NCBI GenBank assembly: GCA_041389495.1 | Contig: JAWKRT010000001.1 | Location: forward strand, 1,178,001-1,242,000 | Source: Myxococcota bacterium | GTDB lineage: Bacteria > Myxococcota_A > UBA9160 > UBA4427 | DNA length: 64,000 bases | Reading direction: 5' to 3' | Part shown: in pieces, positions 16,539 to 25,289 of the stretch | How positions within the stretch are numbered: the first letter of the stretch is position 1 | Layout: each line of letters begins with the position of its first letter | The notes under the pieces: generated by a model | What the model was told of the DNA's origin: nothing | Seen by the model: only the letters and a program-made list of their open reading frames with translations | The model's database searches: none | Position numbers and translations under genes: made by a program

Positions 16539-16680
16539 GACGGGCCTCCTCCTAGGGCGTGCGAGGGCTCCTCGCACGAACGAGCCGGGCGGCGCATCCA
16601 CACCGACCGGCTCGCGTGGCGCGCTGCGACGCCACCTCCCATTGGATATTCGCCGAGCTTCTCGCGCTGCGCCCACGCCC

Positions 16681-16686
16681 TACACT
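16681..16686 (+). promoter_or_regulatory. Candidate -10 element (TACACT)
   Basis: TAnnnT element 34 nt before the ATG of the WYDP-repeat protein gene, with a GGGAGGGCAGGAGG ribosome region between them. Confidence 0.35.
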
Positions 16687-16720
16687 CGAAGTCCGGGTGG
16701 GGGAGGGCAGGAGGCGTCCG

Positions 16721-17545
16721 ATGCGCACGCTCTCTCGACGACCGGGCGCGCGAGCGGGAGCCCGCGTGCAGAGGGCGCTCGCGTGGCTCGTCGCCGCGCT
16801 CTCGATCGCGGCACTCGTTCCGTCGGCCGCGTCGGCGCGCGACCGCGCGCGCGTCGAACGACCGCGCGTCGAGCGCCCGAGGCCGCGCCCGCATCCCCGT
16901 CCGGCGCCCTATCCCTATTGGGGCCCGTATCGCTCGCCCTATCCCTATGGCCCCTGGTACGACCCGTTCTGGTACGACCCGTTCTGGTACGACCCGTACT
17001 GGTACGACGGCCCTCCCGCGCGTCGGCCCGCACCGTGGTGGGGGGCGAGCGAGCGACCGTCGGCGACCGAGCGCGGTTGGGCGCTCCTCGCCGCGGGCGA
17101 CGCGAAGCGCGCGCTCGCGGTGTTCGCGAAGCAGGCGCGGCGGGACGCCGACGATGCGCAGGCCCAGCTCGGCTATGCGGTCGCGTCGGCCGCGCTCGGA
17201 GACCTCGCACGCGCCGTGTGGGCGATGCGGCACGCCGCGCTCGCCGATGCGAGCGTCTTCTCTCGCGCGCCCGTCGACGGCGCGCTGCGCGCGCGGCTCT
17301 CGGATCTCGCCCGGCGCGTGCACCCGACGGACGCCGGCGAGCCCGTCGACGAGGCCGAGGTGCACTTCCTCGAGGCCGGCCTCCACCTCGTCGCGGGCGA
17401 GCGCGCGGCGGCCGCGGACGCGATCGCGTGGGCGATCGAGGCGGGCGACTCCGCGCCGCCCGCACTCGCGCTGCGCGACGCGATCCGCGCGGCGGAGGAC
17501 GAGGCGGCCGACGCGCCCGACGCCGACGCGCCCGAGCCTCGTTAG
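16721..17545 (+). CDS. Exported YP/WYDP-rich protein with C-terminal TPR-like helices
   Basis: 274 residues: signal peptide (ending near PSAASA), a Pro/Arg stretch, a Tyr/Pro-rich stretch with four successive WYDP-type units (WYDPF, WYDPF, WYDPY, WYDG), then a helical C-terminus (ERGWALLAAGDAKRALAVF, AQLGYAVASAALGD) resembling TPRs. I do not recognise a named family; similar aromatic-rich exported proteins are often cell-envelope associated. The ATG follows GGAGG. The stop overlaps that of the luciferase-like gene in a shared TTAG. Confidence 0.7.
   Translation: MRTLSRRPGARAGARVQRALAWLVAALSIAALVPSAASARDRARVERPRVERPRPRPHPRPAPYPYWGPYRSPYPYGPWYDPFWYDPFWYDPYWYDGPPARRPAPWWGASERPSATERGWALLAAGDAKRALAVFAKQARRDADDAQAQLGYAVASAALGDLARAVWAMRHAALADASVFSRAPVDGALRARLSDLARRVHPTDAGEPVDEAEVHFLEAGLHLVAGERAAAADAIAWAIEAGDSAPPALALRDAIRAAEDEAADAPDADAPEPR
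16955..17008 (+). repeat. 15-bp tandem repeat encoding WYDP units
   Basis: TGGTACGACCCGTTC occurs at 16955-16969 and 16970-16984, a one-position variant at 16985-16999, then a partial copy TGGTACGAC. In frame inside the exported protein, so copy number can change without frameshift. Confidence 0.9.
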
Positions 17546-18504
17546 GCGGCGGCCGCGCCCGCCATCGCGCGCAGCTCGCGCTCGACGTCGCCGATCGGCA
17601 CGTACATGAGCTCGGTCGCGCCCGCGGCCGCGAGCCCGTCGAGACGCTCGCGCACCTGGCGCGCCTCGCCGACGAGGAAGGCCGCGCCGAGGTCGGGCGA
17701 GAGGTGTCGCCGGTCGCGCTCGGTGAGGTCGGTGACGTGCCCCTCGTGGATGCGCAGGTGGCGCTCGGCCTCGGGGAACGCCTCGATCTCCTCGCGCCAG
17801 CCCTTGCCGCCCGGAAGCTGGTCGACGCCCGCGCCGCCCGCTTCGTATGCGCCGTGGTACATGGCGGCGATGGCGGGCCCGATCGCGTCGACGACGCGCG
17901 CGGAGTGCAGCGTCTCGCCCGCCTCGAGCACGGTGCCCATCTGCAGCAGCGCGCTCCATGCGAAGCCCGGCTGCGGCGCGCCCGCCGCCATCACGCCGTC
18001 GCCGATCTCGCGCGCGATCGCGAGGCCCTTCGGGCCGTTCGCACCGATGAGGATCGGAACGTCGATCGGGCGGGGCGGCGCCTGCCCGGCGGCGTGCAGC
18101 ATCTGCACGAGCTCGCCGTCCCACTCGGCGGTCTCTCCGCGCAGCAGCGCGCGGAGCGCGCGCACGTAGCGCTCGACGTAGCTCCACGCGAGCGGGCGCT
18201 GGCCCATCGTCATGCGCGCCGTGAAGCCCGTGCCGACGGCGAGCGCGAGGCGGCCCGGCGAGAGCGCCTCGATCGTCGCGATCGCGCTCGCCGTGACGAG
18301 CGGATGCCGCGTGTGCGGCACGAGCACGCCCGTGCCGAGCCCGATGCGCCGGGTGTGCTCGGCGACGCGCGCGAGCGCGATCCACAGGTCGCCGTACAGG
18401 GCGGGCGAATCGAAGACCCACACGCGTTCGTAGCCGAGCGATTCGGCGAGCTTCGCGTGGGCGACGACGTCGACGTTCGGAGCCAGTCCGCAGGAGAGCT
18501 TCAC
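17542..18504 (-). CDS. LLM-class (luciferase-like) F420-dependent oxidoreductase
   Basis: 320-residue TIM-barrel oxidoreductase with LGYERVWVFDSPALYGDLW, LGTGVLVPHTRHP, ATIEALSPGRLALAVGTGF and VPILIGANGPKGL, typical of F420-dependent N5,N10-methylene-H4MPT reductase-like LLM enzymes. Expected to use F420 (or FMN) on an unknown substrate in the cytoplasm. The start is GTG with GGAGG upstream. Together with the nitroreductase-family gene at 46568 it suggests the organism makes F420. Convergent with the WYDP protein gene. Confidence 0.85.
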   Translation of the reverse strand: MKLSCGLAPNVDVVAHAKLAESLGYERVWVFDSPALYGDLWIALARVAEHTRRIGLGTGVLVPHTRHPLVTASAIATIEALSPGRLALAVGTGFTARMTMGQRPLAWSYVERYVRALRALLRGETAEWDGELVQMLHAAGQAPPRPIDVPILIGANGPKGLAIAREIGDGVMAAGAPQPGFAWSALLQMGTVLEAGETLHSARVVDAIGPAIAAMYHGAYEAGGAGVDQLPGGKGWREEIEAFPEAERHLRIHEGHVTDLTERDRRHLSPDLGAAFLVGEARQVRERLDGLAAAGATELMYVPIGDVERELRAMAGAAAA

Positions 18505-18566
18505 GACACCTCCGAGGCGCTCGGGAGCGGCGCGCCGCAGCGGCGCGCGCTCGTGCGCGGGCGCGC

Positions 18567-18572
18567 AGCCTA
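18567..18572 (-). promoter_or_regulatory. Candidate -10 element (TAGGCT) for the LLM oxidoreductase gene
   Basis: Minus-strand TAGGCT followed by GCGCG lies 62 nt before the GTG start; the same TAGGCTGCGCG string precedes the TetR gene at 54708. Confidence 0.28.
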
Positions 18573-18596
18573 GCAGGAGCGCGCGAGGCGATGCGG

Positions 18597-18602
18597 TAGA
18601 CT
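18597..18602 (+). promoter_or_regulatory. Candidate -10 element (TAGACT) for the amidohydrolase gene
   Basis: Plus-strand TAGACT followed by CGCC, 54 nt before the ATG at 18657. Confidence 0.33.
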
Positions 18603-18656
18603 CGCCGCCCGCTCACACGCCGCGCACCGCGCACCCCACTCCCGGAGTCGCCGTCG

Positions 18657-19976
18657 ATGTCCGAGCTCCCGCGCTCCCCGCAACGCCTCGTGCTCCGCAA
18701 TGCGCGGCTCCTCGACGGGCTCGCCGCTCCGCGCGACGCGATGGCCGTCGTCGTCGAGGGCGAGCGCATCGCCGCCGTCGAGCCCGACGCCGGCGTGCGC
18801 GCGCGGCCGGGCGACCGCGTCGTCGACCTCGCCGGCCGGACGCTCATGCCCGGGATGTTCTCCTGCCACTTCCACTCGGTGTTCGAGGGCGTGACGCCCA
18901 TCGCGGCGCCCGCGACCGGGCTCCACCTCCCGCCCGCCTACCTCGCCCTCGTCGCCGGCAAGAACGCGCGCACGGCCCTCGAGTGCGGCGTCACCTCCGT
19001 GATCGGGTCGAGCACGGCCTACTCGATCGACGCGTCGCTCAAGCAGGCGATCGAGGACGGGCTGCAGCCCGGCCCGCGCATGCTCGCCGGCAGCAGCGAG
19101 CTGTGCGCGACGGGCGACGTGCCGACCGGCTCGATGGTGAACTGGCACATGGACCTCGGGAACCTCGGCGTCATCCGCACCGCCGACGGCCCGGTCGGCT
19201 TCCAGGGCCTCGTGCGCGACGAGATCCGCAAGGGCGCCGACGTCGTCAAGGTGTCGGTCACGAAGGGCCACGCCGCGTCCGTGTGCGACGACGAGCTGTC
19301 GCTCGACGAGGACGAGCTCGACGCGATCGTCCGCGCCGCGCACGCGCGCGGCAAGCGCGTGCGCGCGCACACCGTGTCGAAGGCGGGCATCCTCGCCTGC
19401 GTGCGCGCCGGCGTCGACCTGCTCGACCACGTCGACCAGCTCGACACCGAGTGCATCGACGCCATCGCCGAGCGCGACCTGACGATCGTCCCGAGCCTGA
19501 TGTACTGCGTGCGGACGCTGCAGGTCTTCGACGCGGGGATGATGGCGCCCTTCCTGCCCGATCCGGTCCCCCCGATCTTCCTCGAGGTGATGGACCAGAT
19601 GCGCGAGGACGTCGCGAACATCTCGGCCATGCTCGCGCCCGCGAACGCGGCGGGCGTCCGCATCGTGACGGGCGACGACTACGGAACCGGCTATCTCTTC
19701 CACGGCGAGTACGGCGTCGAGCTGACCTACTACGTGAAGGAGTGCGGCATCGCGCCGCTCGACGCGCTGCGCTGGGCGACGCGTGCGGGCGCCGAGGCGA
19801 TGGGCCGCGCGGACGAGCTCGGAACGATCGAGGTCGGGCGGCTCGCCGACCTCGTCGTCGTCGACGGCGACCCCGTCGCCGACATCCAGTGCCTCGAGTC
19901 GCGGGACAACGTGCTCGCGGTGCTGAAGGGCGGTGTGTTCGAGAAGGATCGCCTGGCCGGGCTCGCCACGTCCTGA
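18657..19976 (+). CDS. Metal-dependent amidohydrolase (imidazolonepropionase/prolidase-like)
   Basis: 439 residues of the amidohydrolase superfamily: small beta-sandwich N-terminus (VLRNARLLDGL), the strand-1 motif Cys-His71-Phe-His73, a likely carbamylated or bridging Lys in ADVVKVSVTKG, His in KRVRAHTVSKAG, His in DLLDHVDQLD, Asp in IVTGDDYGTG, and the closing LGTIEVGRLADLVVVDGDP. Such enzymes hydrolyse cyclic amides, dipeptides or organophosphates; the substrate is not predictable. It is cytoplasmic, monocistronic, and convergent with the EthD-like gene 11 bp downstream. Confidence 0.87.
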   Translation: MSELPRSPQRLVLRNARLLDGLAAPRDAMAVVVEGERIAAVEPDAGVRARPGDRVVDLAGRTLMPGMFSCHFHSVFEGVTPIAAPATGLHLPPAYLALVAGKNARTALECGVTSVIGSSTAYSIDASLKQAIEDGLQPGPRMLAGSSELCATGDVPTGSMVNWHMDLGNLGVIRTADGPVGFQGLVRDEIRKGADVVKVSVTKGHAASVCDDELSLDEDELDAIVRAAHARGKRVRAHTVSKAGILACVRAGVDLLDHVDQLDTECIDAIAERDLTIVPSLMYCVRTLQVFDAGMMAPFLPDPVPPIFLEVMDQMREDVANISAMLAPANAAGVRIVTGDDYGTGYLFHGEYGVELTYYVKECGIAPLDALRWATRAGAEAMGRADELGTIEVGRLADLVVVDGDPVADIQCLESRDNVLAVLKGGVFEKDRLAGLATS

Positions 19977-19987
19977 CCGCGCGCCGC

Positions 19988-20644
19988 TCAGTCCGCGCGC
20001 GCCTCGCCCCGCTCCTCGACCGCGACGACGCGCGCGCCCTCGAGCGCGTCGTCGAGCGCGTCGTCGAGCGCGGCGCGGAGCGCGTCGCTCCCGCCGTCCG
20101 GCGACCACGCGTGGAGCAGCGCGTCGAAGCGCGGAGCGCCGAGCGGGTCGCCGTCGCACGCGACGTCGACCCGCGTCGCGCGCGCGAAGCCCGCGTCCTC
20201 GAGCGCGCGCGCAGCCGCCAGACAGCGCGCGCGCAGTGCCGCGCGCGTCTCGCCGCGCCGCGCGCGCACGAGCGCGATCGCCTTGCCGGCGTCGCCCGGA
20301 GGCGGGCGCGCGGCGCCGCCCGCGCCCGCGAGCGTCGAGGCGAAGAACGAGTTTCCCGGCTTGTGCATGAACGCGAGCTCGTCCGCTCGCACCGCGTCGC
20401 CCTCGGCGGACGCGAGCCGCGCCCGCATCGCCTCGAACTCCGCGTCGCTCGCGTACTCGAACTCGCTGATCGCGTCGAAGCCGAGATCGTCGTCGCCGGC
20501 GCCCGCGAGGTGGTTTCGCACGTAGTGGCGGAGGCCGTCGAGCAGCGGCCGCGCGAGCGGCGCGTGCCGCTCCTCGTAGTGCGCCCTGAAGCTCGCGCGC
20601 GCGAGGTCGGGTCGCCGCGCGATGAACGCGATCGTGCGGATCAC
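19988..20644 (-). CDS. EthD-domain-like dimeric alpha/beta-barrel protein
   Basis: 218 residues beginning IRTIAFIARRPDLARASFRA, with HYEERHAPLARPLL as the EthD/YCII-type signature and a second ferredoxin-like half (GKAIALVRARRGETR). It looks like a two-domain EthD protein. The GTG start overlaps the meaB stop (GTGA), making it the last gene of the B12 mutase operon. EthD proteins act in small-molecule oxidation pathways without a settled mechanism; its place here suggests it helps process the mutase substrate or product (inference). Confidence 0.72.
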   Translation of the reverse strand: MIRTIAFIARRPDLARASFRAHYEERHAPLARPLLDGLRHYVRNHLAGAGDDDLGFDAISEFEYASDAEFEAMRARLASAEGDAVRADELAFMHKPGNSFFASTLAGAGGAARPPPGDAGKAIALVRARRGETRAALRARCLAAARALEDAGFARATRVDVACDGDPLGAPRFDALLHAWSPDGGSDALRAALDDALDDALEGARVVAVEERGEARAD

Positions 20645-21669
20645 GCGGGGCTCCGCTCGTCGCCGAGGCCGGCCGCGGCGAGCACGCCCTCGACCCAGGC
20701 GTACGGGTCGCGGCCCGGCGCAGCGGCGGCCGCACCCGCGCGCGCGAGCGCGCGCTCGGCGGCGCGCGTGCGCAGCAGCTCGAGCGCGAACCGCTCGTCG
20801 CGATCGCGCACGCGCTCGTCGAGCAGGCCGCTCTCGGCGAGGTGGTCGCGGTGCGCGAACAGCGCGTCGACGAGCTCCGCGAGCCCCTCGCCGCGCGCGG
20901 CGACGGTGCGCACGAGCCGCGGCTCCCAGCCGCGGCGCCGCGCGCGCGCGGCCTCGTCGTCGCGCGCGAGGTGGAGCATCGTGCGCAGCTGCCGCTCCGT
21001 GTCGTCGGCGCCGTCGCGGTCGGCCTTGTTGAGCACGTGGACGTCGCCGATCTCGAGCACGCCCGCCTTGATCGCCTGGATCTCGTCGCCGAGCCCGGGA
21101 ACGCTCACGACCGCCGTCGTGTGCGCGAGCCGCGCGACGTCGAGCTCGTCCTGGCCGACGCCGACGGTCTCGACGACGACGACCTCGTAGCCCATGGCGT
21201 CGAGCACGCACGTGGCCTCGTACGTGGCGCGTCCGAGGCCGCCGAGCTGGCCGCGCGTCGCCATCGAGCGGATGAACACGCCGGGGTCGGCGGCGTGCCG
21301 CTGCATGCGGACGCGGTCGCCGAGGATGGCGCCGCCCGAGAACGGGCTCGTCGGATCGATCGCGACGACCGCGACGCGCAGGCCGCGGGCGCGGAGCGCG
21401 TGGACGAGCGCGTCGACGAGCGTCGACTTGCCGGCACCCGGCGGCCCGGTGATGCCGAGCAGGTAGGCGCGGCCGGTGCGCGCGAGCAGCGCGCGCAGCG
21501 CGGCGCTGCCGCGCGCGTCGCCGTCGTCGAGCCAGCGGATCACGCGCGCGCCCGCCGCGACGTCGCCGCGCGCGGCGCGCTCGGCGAACGCGCGGGCCTC
21601 GCGCTCGGCGGCGGAGCCGTCCTCGGCGGGTGCGCCGGGCGGGCCGGGCGCGCGGCCCGCGCCGCTCAC
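20641..21669 (-). CDS. meaB: MeaB-type G3E GTPase, B12-mutase chaperone
   Basis: 342 residues. Walker A GPPGAGKST at 75-83, AIDPTSPFSGGAILGDR, SMATRGQLGGL, VVVETVGVGQDE, and the base-specificity motif LNKAD. MeaB/ArgK proteins gate adenosylcobalamin loading and protect acyl-CoA mutases from inactivation. The GTG start overlaps the stop of the B12-binding subunit and its own stop overlaps the EthD gene start, fitting a coupled operon for one mutase complex. Confidence 0.93.
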   Translation of the reverse strand: MSGAGRAPGPPGAPAEDGSAAEREARAFAERAARGDVAAGARVIRWLDDGDARGSAALRALLARTGRAYLLGITGPPGAGKSTLVDALVHALRARGLRVAVVAIDPTSPFSGGAILGDRVRMQRHAADPGVFIRSMATRGQLGGLGRATYEATCVLDAMGYEVVVVETVGVGQDELDVARLAHTTAVVSVPGLGDEIQAIKAGVLEIGDVHVLNKADRDGADDTERQLRTMLHLARDDEAARARRRGWEPRLVRTVAARGEGLAELVDALFAHRDHLAESGLLDERVRDRDERFALELLRTRAAERALARAGAAAAAPGRDPYAWVEGVLAAAGLGDERSPA

Positions 21670-22079
21670 GACGCGCGCGACGCCTGCGACTCCGCCCAGC
21701 CGCGGATGTAGTCGACGATCTCGCGCGAGTCGGCGCCCATCGTGAAGATGCGCGCGAAGCCGATCTCGCGCAGGCGCTCGGCGTCCTCGTCCGGGATGAC
21801 GCCGCCCGCGATCAGCAGCTTGTCGCCGCCGCCCTGCGCGCGCAGCAGCTCGACGACGCGCGGGAAGTGCTGCATGTGCGCGGCCGACAGGCTCGACAGG
21901 CCGACGACGTCGACGTCCTCCTGGATCGCGGCGGCGACGACCGACTCGGGCGTCTGCTTGAGCCCCGTGTAGACGACCTCGATGCCCGCGTCGCGCAGCG
22001 CGCGCGCGATCACGGTGACGCCGATCGTGTGGCTGTCGAGCCCGAGCTTCGCGAGCAGGACGCGGATGCGGCGGCTCAC
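21666..22079 (-). CDS. Acyl-CoA mutase small (B12-binding) subunit
   Basis: 137-residue stand-alone cobalamin-binding domain with LLAKLGLDSHTIGV (DxHxxG; His17 is the lower cobalt ligand), VVGLSSLSAAHM and LLIAGGVIPDEDAE. It corresponds to the C-terminal domain of methylmalonyl-CoA mutase or the small subunit of hydroxyisobutyryl/isobutyryl-CoA-type mutases. The GTG start lies 7 bp after the stop of the large subunit. With no catalytic barrel of its own it must pair with that protein. Confidence 0.93.
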   Translation of the reverse strand: MSRRIRVLLAKLGLDSHTIGVTVIARALRDAGIEVVYTGLKQTPESVVAAAIQEDVDVVGLSSLSAAHMQHFPRVVELLRAQGGGDKLLIAGGVIPDEDAERLREIGFARIFTMGADSREIVDYIRGWAESQASRAS

Positions 22080-22086
22080 GACGCGC

Positions 22087-23850
22087 TCAGACCCCCGACG
22101 TCAGCGAATCGGGATGGTAGGTGCCGTACGTCTCGCGCAGGACGTCGCAGATCTCGCCCTCGCTCGCGTACTCCTTCACGGCCTCGAGGATCGGCGGCAC
22201 GAGGTTGTCGCTGCCGCGGGCGGCGTCGCGCACGCGTGCGAGCGCGCGCTCGACCCGGCCGTCGTCCCGGCCGGCTCGCACGCGGCGAAGGCGCTCGATC
22301 TGCCGCCGCTCCGCTCCCGGGTCGAGCTCGAAGATCTCGATGCCGCGCTTCTCGCCGGCCTTCGCGAGGTGGTTCACGCCGACGAGCTTGCGCGACCCGT
22401 CCTCGATCTGGCGCTGCCGCTCGAACTGCTGCTTCGCGAGCTCCTTCTGGAAGTAGCCGCGCTCGATCGCCGCGAGCGCGCCGCCCATCGCGTCGACGTC
22501 GGCGATCGTCTGCATCACCGCGTCCTCCATCCGGCGCGTGAGCACCTCGACGTAGTACGAGCCGCCGAGCGGGTCGATCGTGTCGGCGACGCCCGTCTCG
22601 TGCGCGACGATGCTCTGGATCGCGGCGCCGACCTCGATGGCCTCCTGCGTCGGGAGCGCGTGCGCCTCGTCGTGGAGGGGCGTCGTCATCGCGTGCGCGC
22701 CGCCGCCGATCGCGCAGGCGAGCATCTGGATGCCGAGCCGCGCGATGTTGTTGAGCGGCTGCTGCAGCGTGAGCGACATCGTTCCCGGCGACGACATGAG
22801 CCGCAGCTGCAGCGACTCCGGCTTGCGCGCGCCGTAGCGCTCCTTCATCAGCCGCGCCCACACCTTCCGATAGGCGCGCAGCTTCGCGACGGCCTCGAAG
22901 AAGTCCATGTCGACGCCGGTGATGAAGCTGAAGTAGGGCGCCACCTCGTCGATGTCGAAGCCGCGCGCGAGCACGCTGTCGAGGTACTGCAGCGCGATCG
23001 CGAACGAGAAGCCGAGCTCCTGGACGGGGTTCGCGCGCGCGGCGTAGAGCTGCGCGCTGACGACGGAGATCGGCACCCAGTAGGGATGGTTGCGGATCGT
23101 GTGCTCGATGACGTCCGTGGCGATCCGCAGCCCGTGCTTCGGCGGGAAGATGTAGCGGCCGACGCACGTGTACTCGATCAGGATCGCGTTCGGCATCTGC
23201 AGCGTGAAGCAGGACGGGTCGACGCCCCGCTTCTCGAGCGCGGCGATGATCATCGCGAGGTTGACGGGCTGCGGCCCGTTGCACACCGACGTGAGGTAGC
23301 GGAGCTTGTCGAAGGGGAGGTCGAGCACGTCCTCCATGTCGGCGAGCGTGTCGATCGCGGTGCCGGCGCGACAGACCTCGCCGGAGGCGAGCGGGTGGTC
23401 GGAGTCGAGCCCGTTCGTGGTCGGCAGGTCGTACTCGAGGATCAGGCCGTCGAGCCCCGCGTCGAGCATCGCGCGGCCGCGCTTCGCCCACTCGTCGCCC
23501 GTTCCGAAGCCGCTCACCTGGAGCATCCGCCACAGATCGCTGCGGTACCCGTTCGGCGACGTGCCGCGCGTGAACGGCGGCTCGCCCGGGAAGCCGGCGT
23601 CGCGCAGGTAGTCGAAGCCGATCTCCGCGAGGTCGGCCGGCGTGTACAGCGCCTTCACCGGCCAGCGCATCGCCTGCGTGAGGAACTCGCCGAGGCGCTC
23701 GCCGTTCGCGCGCACCCAGGGCGCGCGCACGTCGCGCTCCCAGCGCGCCTGCTCGCCGGCGACGGCGTCGCGGCTCGCGTCGCTCGCGCCGCCCGCGCGC
23801 GCGGCGGACGGCTGCGGTGCGCGGCGCGCGGCGGTGGCTCGATCGGGCAT
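22087..23850 (-). CDS. Acyl-CoA mutase large subunit, divergent methylmalonyl-CoA mutase family
   Basis: 587-residue catalytic TIM-barrel subunit, with LEYDLPTTNGLDSDHP, IFPPKHGLRI, MDFFEAVAKLRA and IDPLGGSYYVE placing it in the family. The active site is unlike methylmalonyl-CoA mutase: by alignment from memory to Propionibacterium MutB, Tyr89 is Val112 (LQVSGF instead of RQYAGF), Arg207 is Val230, Tyr243 is Ala266 and the catalytic His244 is Gln267 with no His nearby. The RPWTIRQYAGF block reads SDLWRMLQVSGF. It should therefore act on a different, perhaps less polar, acyl-CoA. The ATG is preceded by GGAGGAG. Operon order: large subunit, B12 subunit, MeaB, EthD. Confidence 0.88.
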   Translation of the reverse strand: MPDRATAARRAPQPSAARAGGASDASRDAVAGEQARWERDVRAPWVRANGERLGEFLTQAMRWPVKALYTPADLAEIGFDYLRDAGFPGEPPFTRGTSPNGYRSDLWRMLQVSGFGTGDEWAKRGRAMLDAGLDGLILEYDLPTTNGLDSDHPLASGEVCRAGTAIDTLADMEDVLDLPFDKLRYLTSVCNGPQPVNLAMIIAALEKRGVDPSCFTLQMPNAILIEYTCVGRYIFPPKHGLRIATDVIEHTIRNHPYWVPISVVSAQLYAARANPVQELGFSFAIALQYLDSVLARGFDIDEVAPYFSFITGVDMDFFEAVAKLRAYRKVWARLMKERYGARKPESLQLRLMSSPGTMSLTLQQPLNNIARLGIQMLACAIGGGAHAMTTPLHDEAHALPTQEAIEVGAAIQSIVAHETGVADTIDPLGGSYYVEVLTRRMEDAVMQTIADVDAMGGALAAIERGYFQKELAKQQFERQRQIEDGSRKLVGVNHLAKAGEKRGIEIFELDPGAERRQIERLRRVRAGRDDGRVERALARVRDAARGSDNLVPPILEAVKEYASEGEICDVLRETYGTYHPDSLTSGV

Positions 23851-23979
23851 CGCGGGCTCCTCCGGCGCGTCCGCCTTGCGGCTCGGTGCGGGCGCGCCGC
23901 CTCGTGGACGGTCGCGCGAGTATGCGCTCGCCGCGCGACGTTCGGCAAGCGACCGCTCGTGGCCTCCGCGGGCGCCGCG

Positions 23980-23985
23980 TAGAAT
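23980..23985 (+). promoter_or_regulatory. Candidate -10 element (TAGAAT), near-leaderless MFS gene
   Basis: TAGAAT (5 of 6 match to TATAAT) ends 7 nt before the ATG at 23993, with no ribosome site between, so the message may be leaderless. Confidence 0.45.
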
Positions 23986-23992
23986 CGCCGCG

Positions 23993-25228
23993 ATGGCCGC
24001 CGGCGCGCTCGACACCTACCAACGGCGGCTCTTCGGACTCGTGTCGATCGCGACCTTCTTCGAGGGCTTCGACACGCTCGTCACGACGACCGTGCTCCAC
24101 CAGCTCGGAGCCGAGCTCGGCGTCGCGAACGAGGCGCTCTTCTCGATGCTCTCGGTCATCAACGTCGGCGCGCTGCTCGGATTCGTTCCGCTCGCGCTCG
24201 CCGACCGCGTCGGACGCAGGCCGACCTTCCTGTTCGCGCTCGCCGGCTACACGCTCGCGTGTCTCGCCACCGCGGCCACGCGCACGCTCGGCGAGTTCAC
24301 CGCCTGCCAGGTCGTCGCGCGGATGTTCATGGTGACGGAGCTCGCGCTCGCCTACGTGCTCCTCTCGGAGGAGATGCCCGCTGCGCGGCGCGGGAGGCTC
24401 AACGCGTCGATGGGCGCATTCGCGAGCGTCGGCGCGATCGTTCCCGCGGCGCTGCTCTCGACGAGCGTCGAGCTCGGCTTCGGGTGGCGCGGGCTCTACG
24501 CCCTCGGCGCCGCGCCGATCGCGCTCCTCCCGCTCTACGTCGCGTGGCTGCGCGAGCCGCCGGCGTTCCACCGCCTCGAGCCGCGCACGCCCGCACGGGC
24601 GCTGCGCGAAGCGGCCGCGCTCGTCGCGCCCGCTCGCTGGCGACGGGCTGCGGCCGCGGCGCTCGTCTGGCTCTCGATCAACTTCTGGAACGCCTGCGCG
24701 ATCTTCCCGTTCGCGCTCTACGCGCAGCAGGAACGCGGCTTCACGCCGGGAGACGTGAGCCTCTGGCTCACGACCGGCGGCGTGCTCCAGTTCGCCGGCT
24801 ATGCGATGGCGGGCGTCGCGATGGATCGCTTCGGGCGCCGGCGCGCGCTCGCCTGCGTGCTCGTGCTCGCGGCCGGCGCCTCCGCGCTCGCCTACCTCGC
24901 GCACGCGCGGGCGCTCGTCGTCGCCGGGTACCTCGCGATGGCGTCGCTCGGCGGGATGTGGTCGATCGCGCAGACGATCACCGCCGAGCTGTTCCCGACC
25001 GAGCTGCGCGCGACCGCGAACGGCCTCGCGAGCAACGTCGTCGGGCGGCTCGGCATGATCGCGGCGCCCGGGCTCGTGGGCGCGCTCGGGCTGCGCCTCG
25101 GGGCGACGGGGCCGGCCGTCGCGCTCCTCGGGCTCGCGCACCTCGCCGTGCTTCCGCTCCTGCTGCGGTGGCTGCCGGAGACGCGCGGCGCCGCGCTCGA
25201 CGCGCCCGTCACTGCGGGGCGTCACTGA
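23993..25228 (+). CDS. MFS transporter, 12 transmembrane segments
   Basis: 411-residue major facilitator protein. Motif A appears as LADRVGRRPTF after TM2 and as AMDRFGRRRAL in the second half; WLREPPAF ends TM6 and LPETRGAAL closes the protein, as in sugar/aromatic-acid type (metabolite:H+) symporters. The gene is divergent from the B12 mutase operon with 142 bp between, suggesting it could import the compound degraded by that operon (inference). Confidence 0.9.
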   Translation: MAAGALDTYQRRLFGLVSIATFFEGFDTLVTTTVLHQLGAELGVANEALFSMLSVINVGALLGFVPLALADRVGRRPTFLFALAGYTLACLATAATRTLGEFTACQVVARMFMVTELALAYVLLSEEMPAARRGRLNASMGAFASVGAIVPAALLSTSVELGFGWRGLYALGAAPIALLPLYVAWLREPPAFHRLEPRTPARALREAAALVAPARWRRAAAAALVWLSINFWNACAIFPFALYAQQERGFTPGDVSLWLTTGGVLQFAGYAMAGVAMDRFGRRRALACVLVLAAGASALAYLAHARALVVAGYLAMASLGGMWSIAQTITAELFPTELRATANGLASNVVGRLGMIAAPGLVGALGLRLGATGPAVALLGLAHLAVLPLLLRWLPETRGAALDAPVTAGRH

Positions 25229-25289
25229 CGGCGGGCGGGCCGCGAGCTATCCACCTCGCTGCGCGCAGCCGCGCGCGAGGAGGGGTCGC

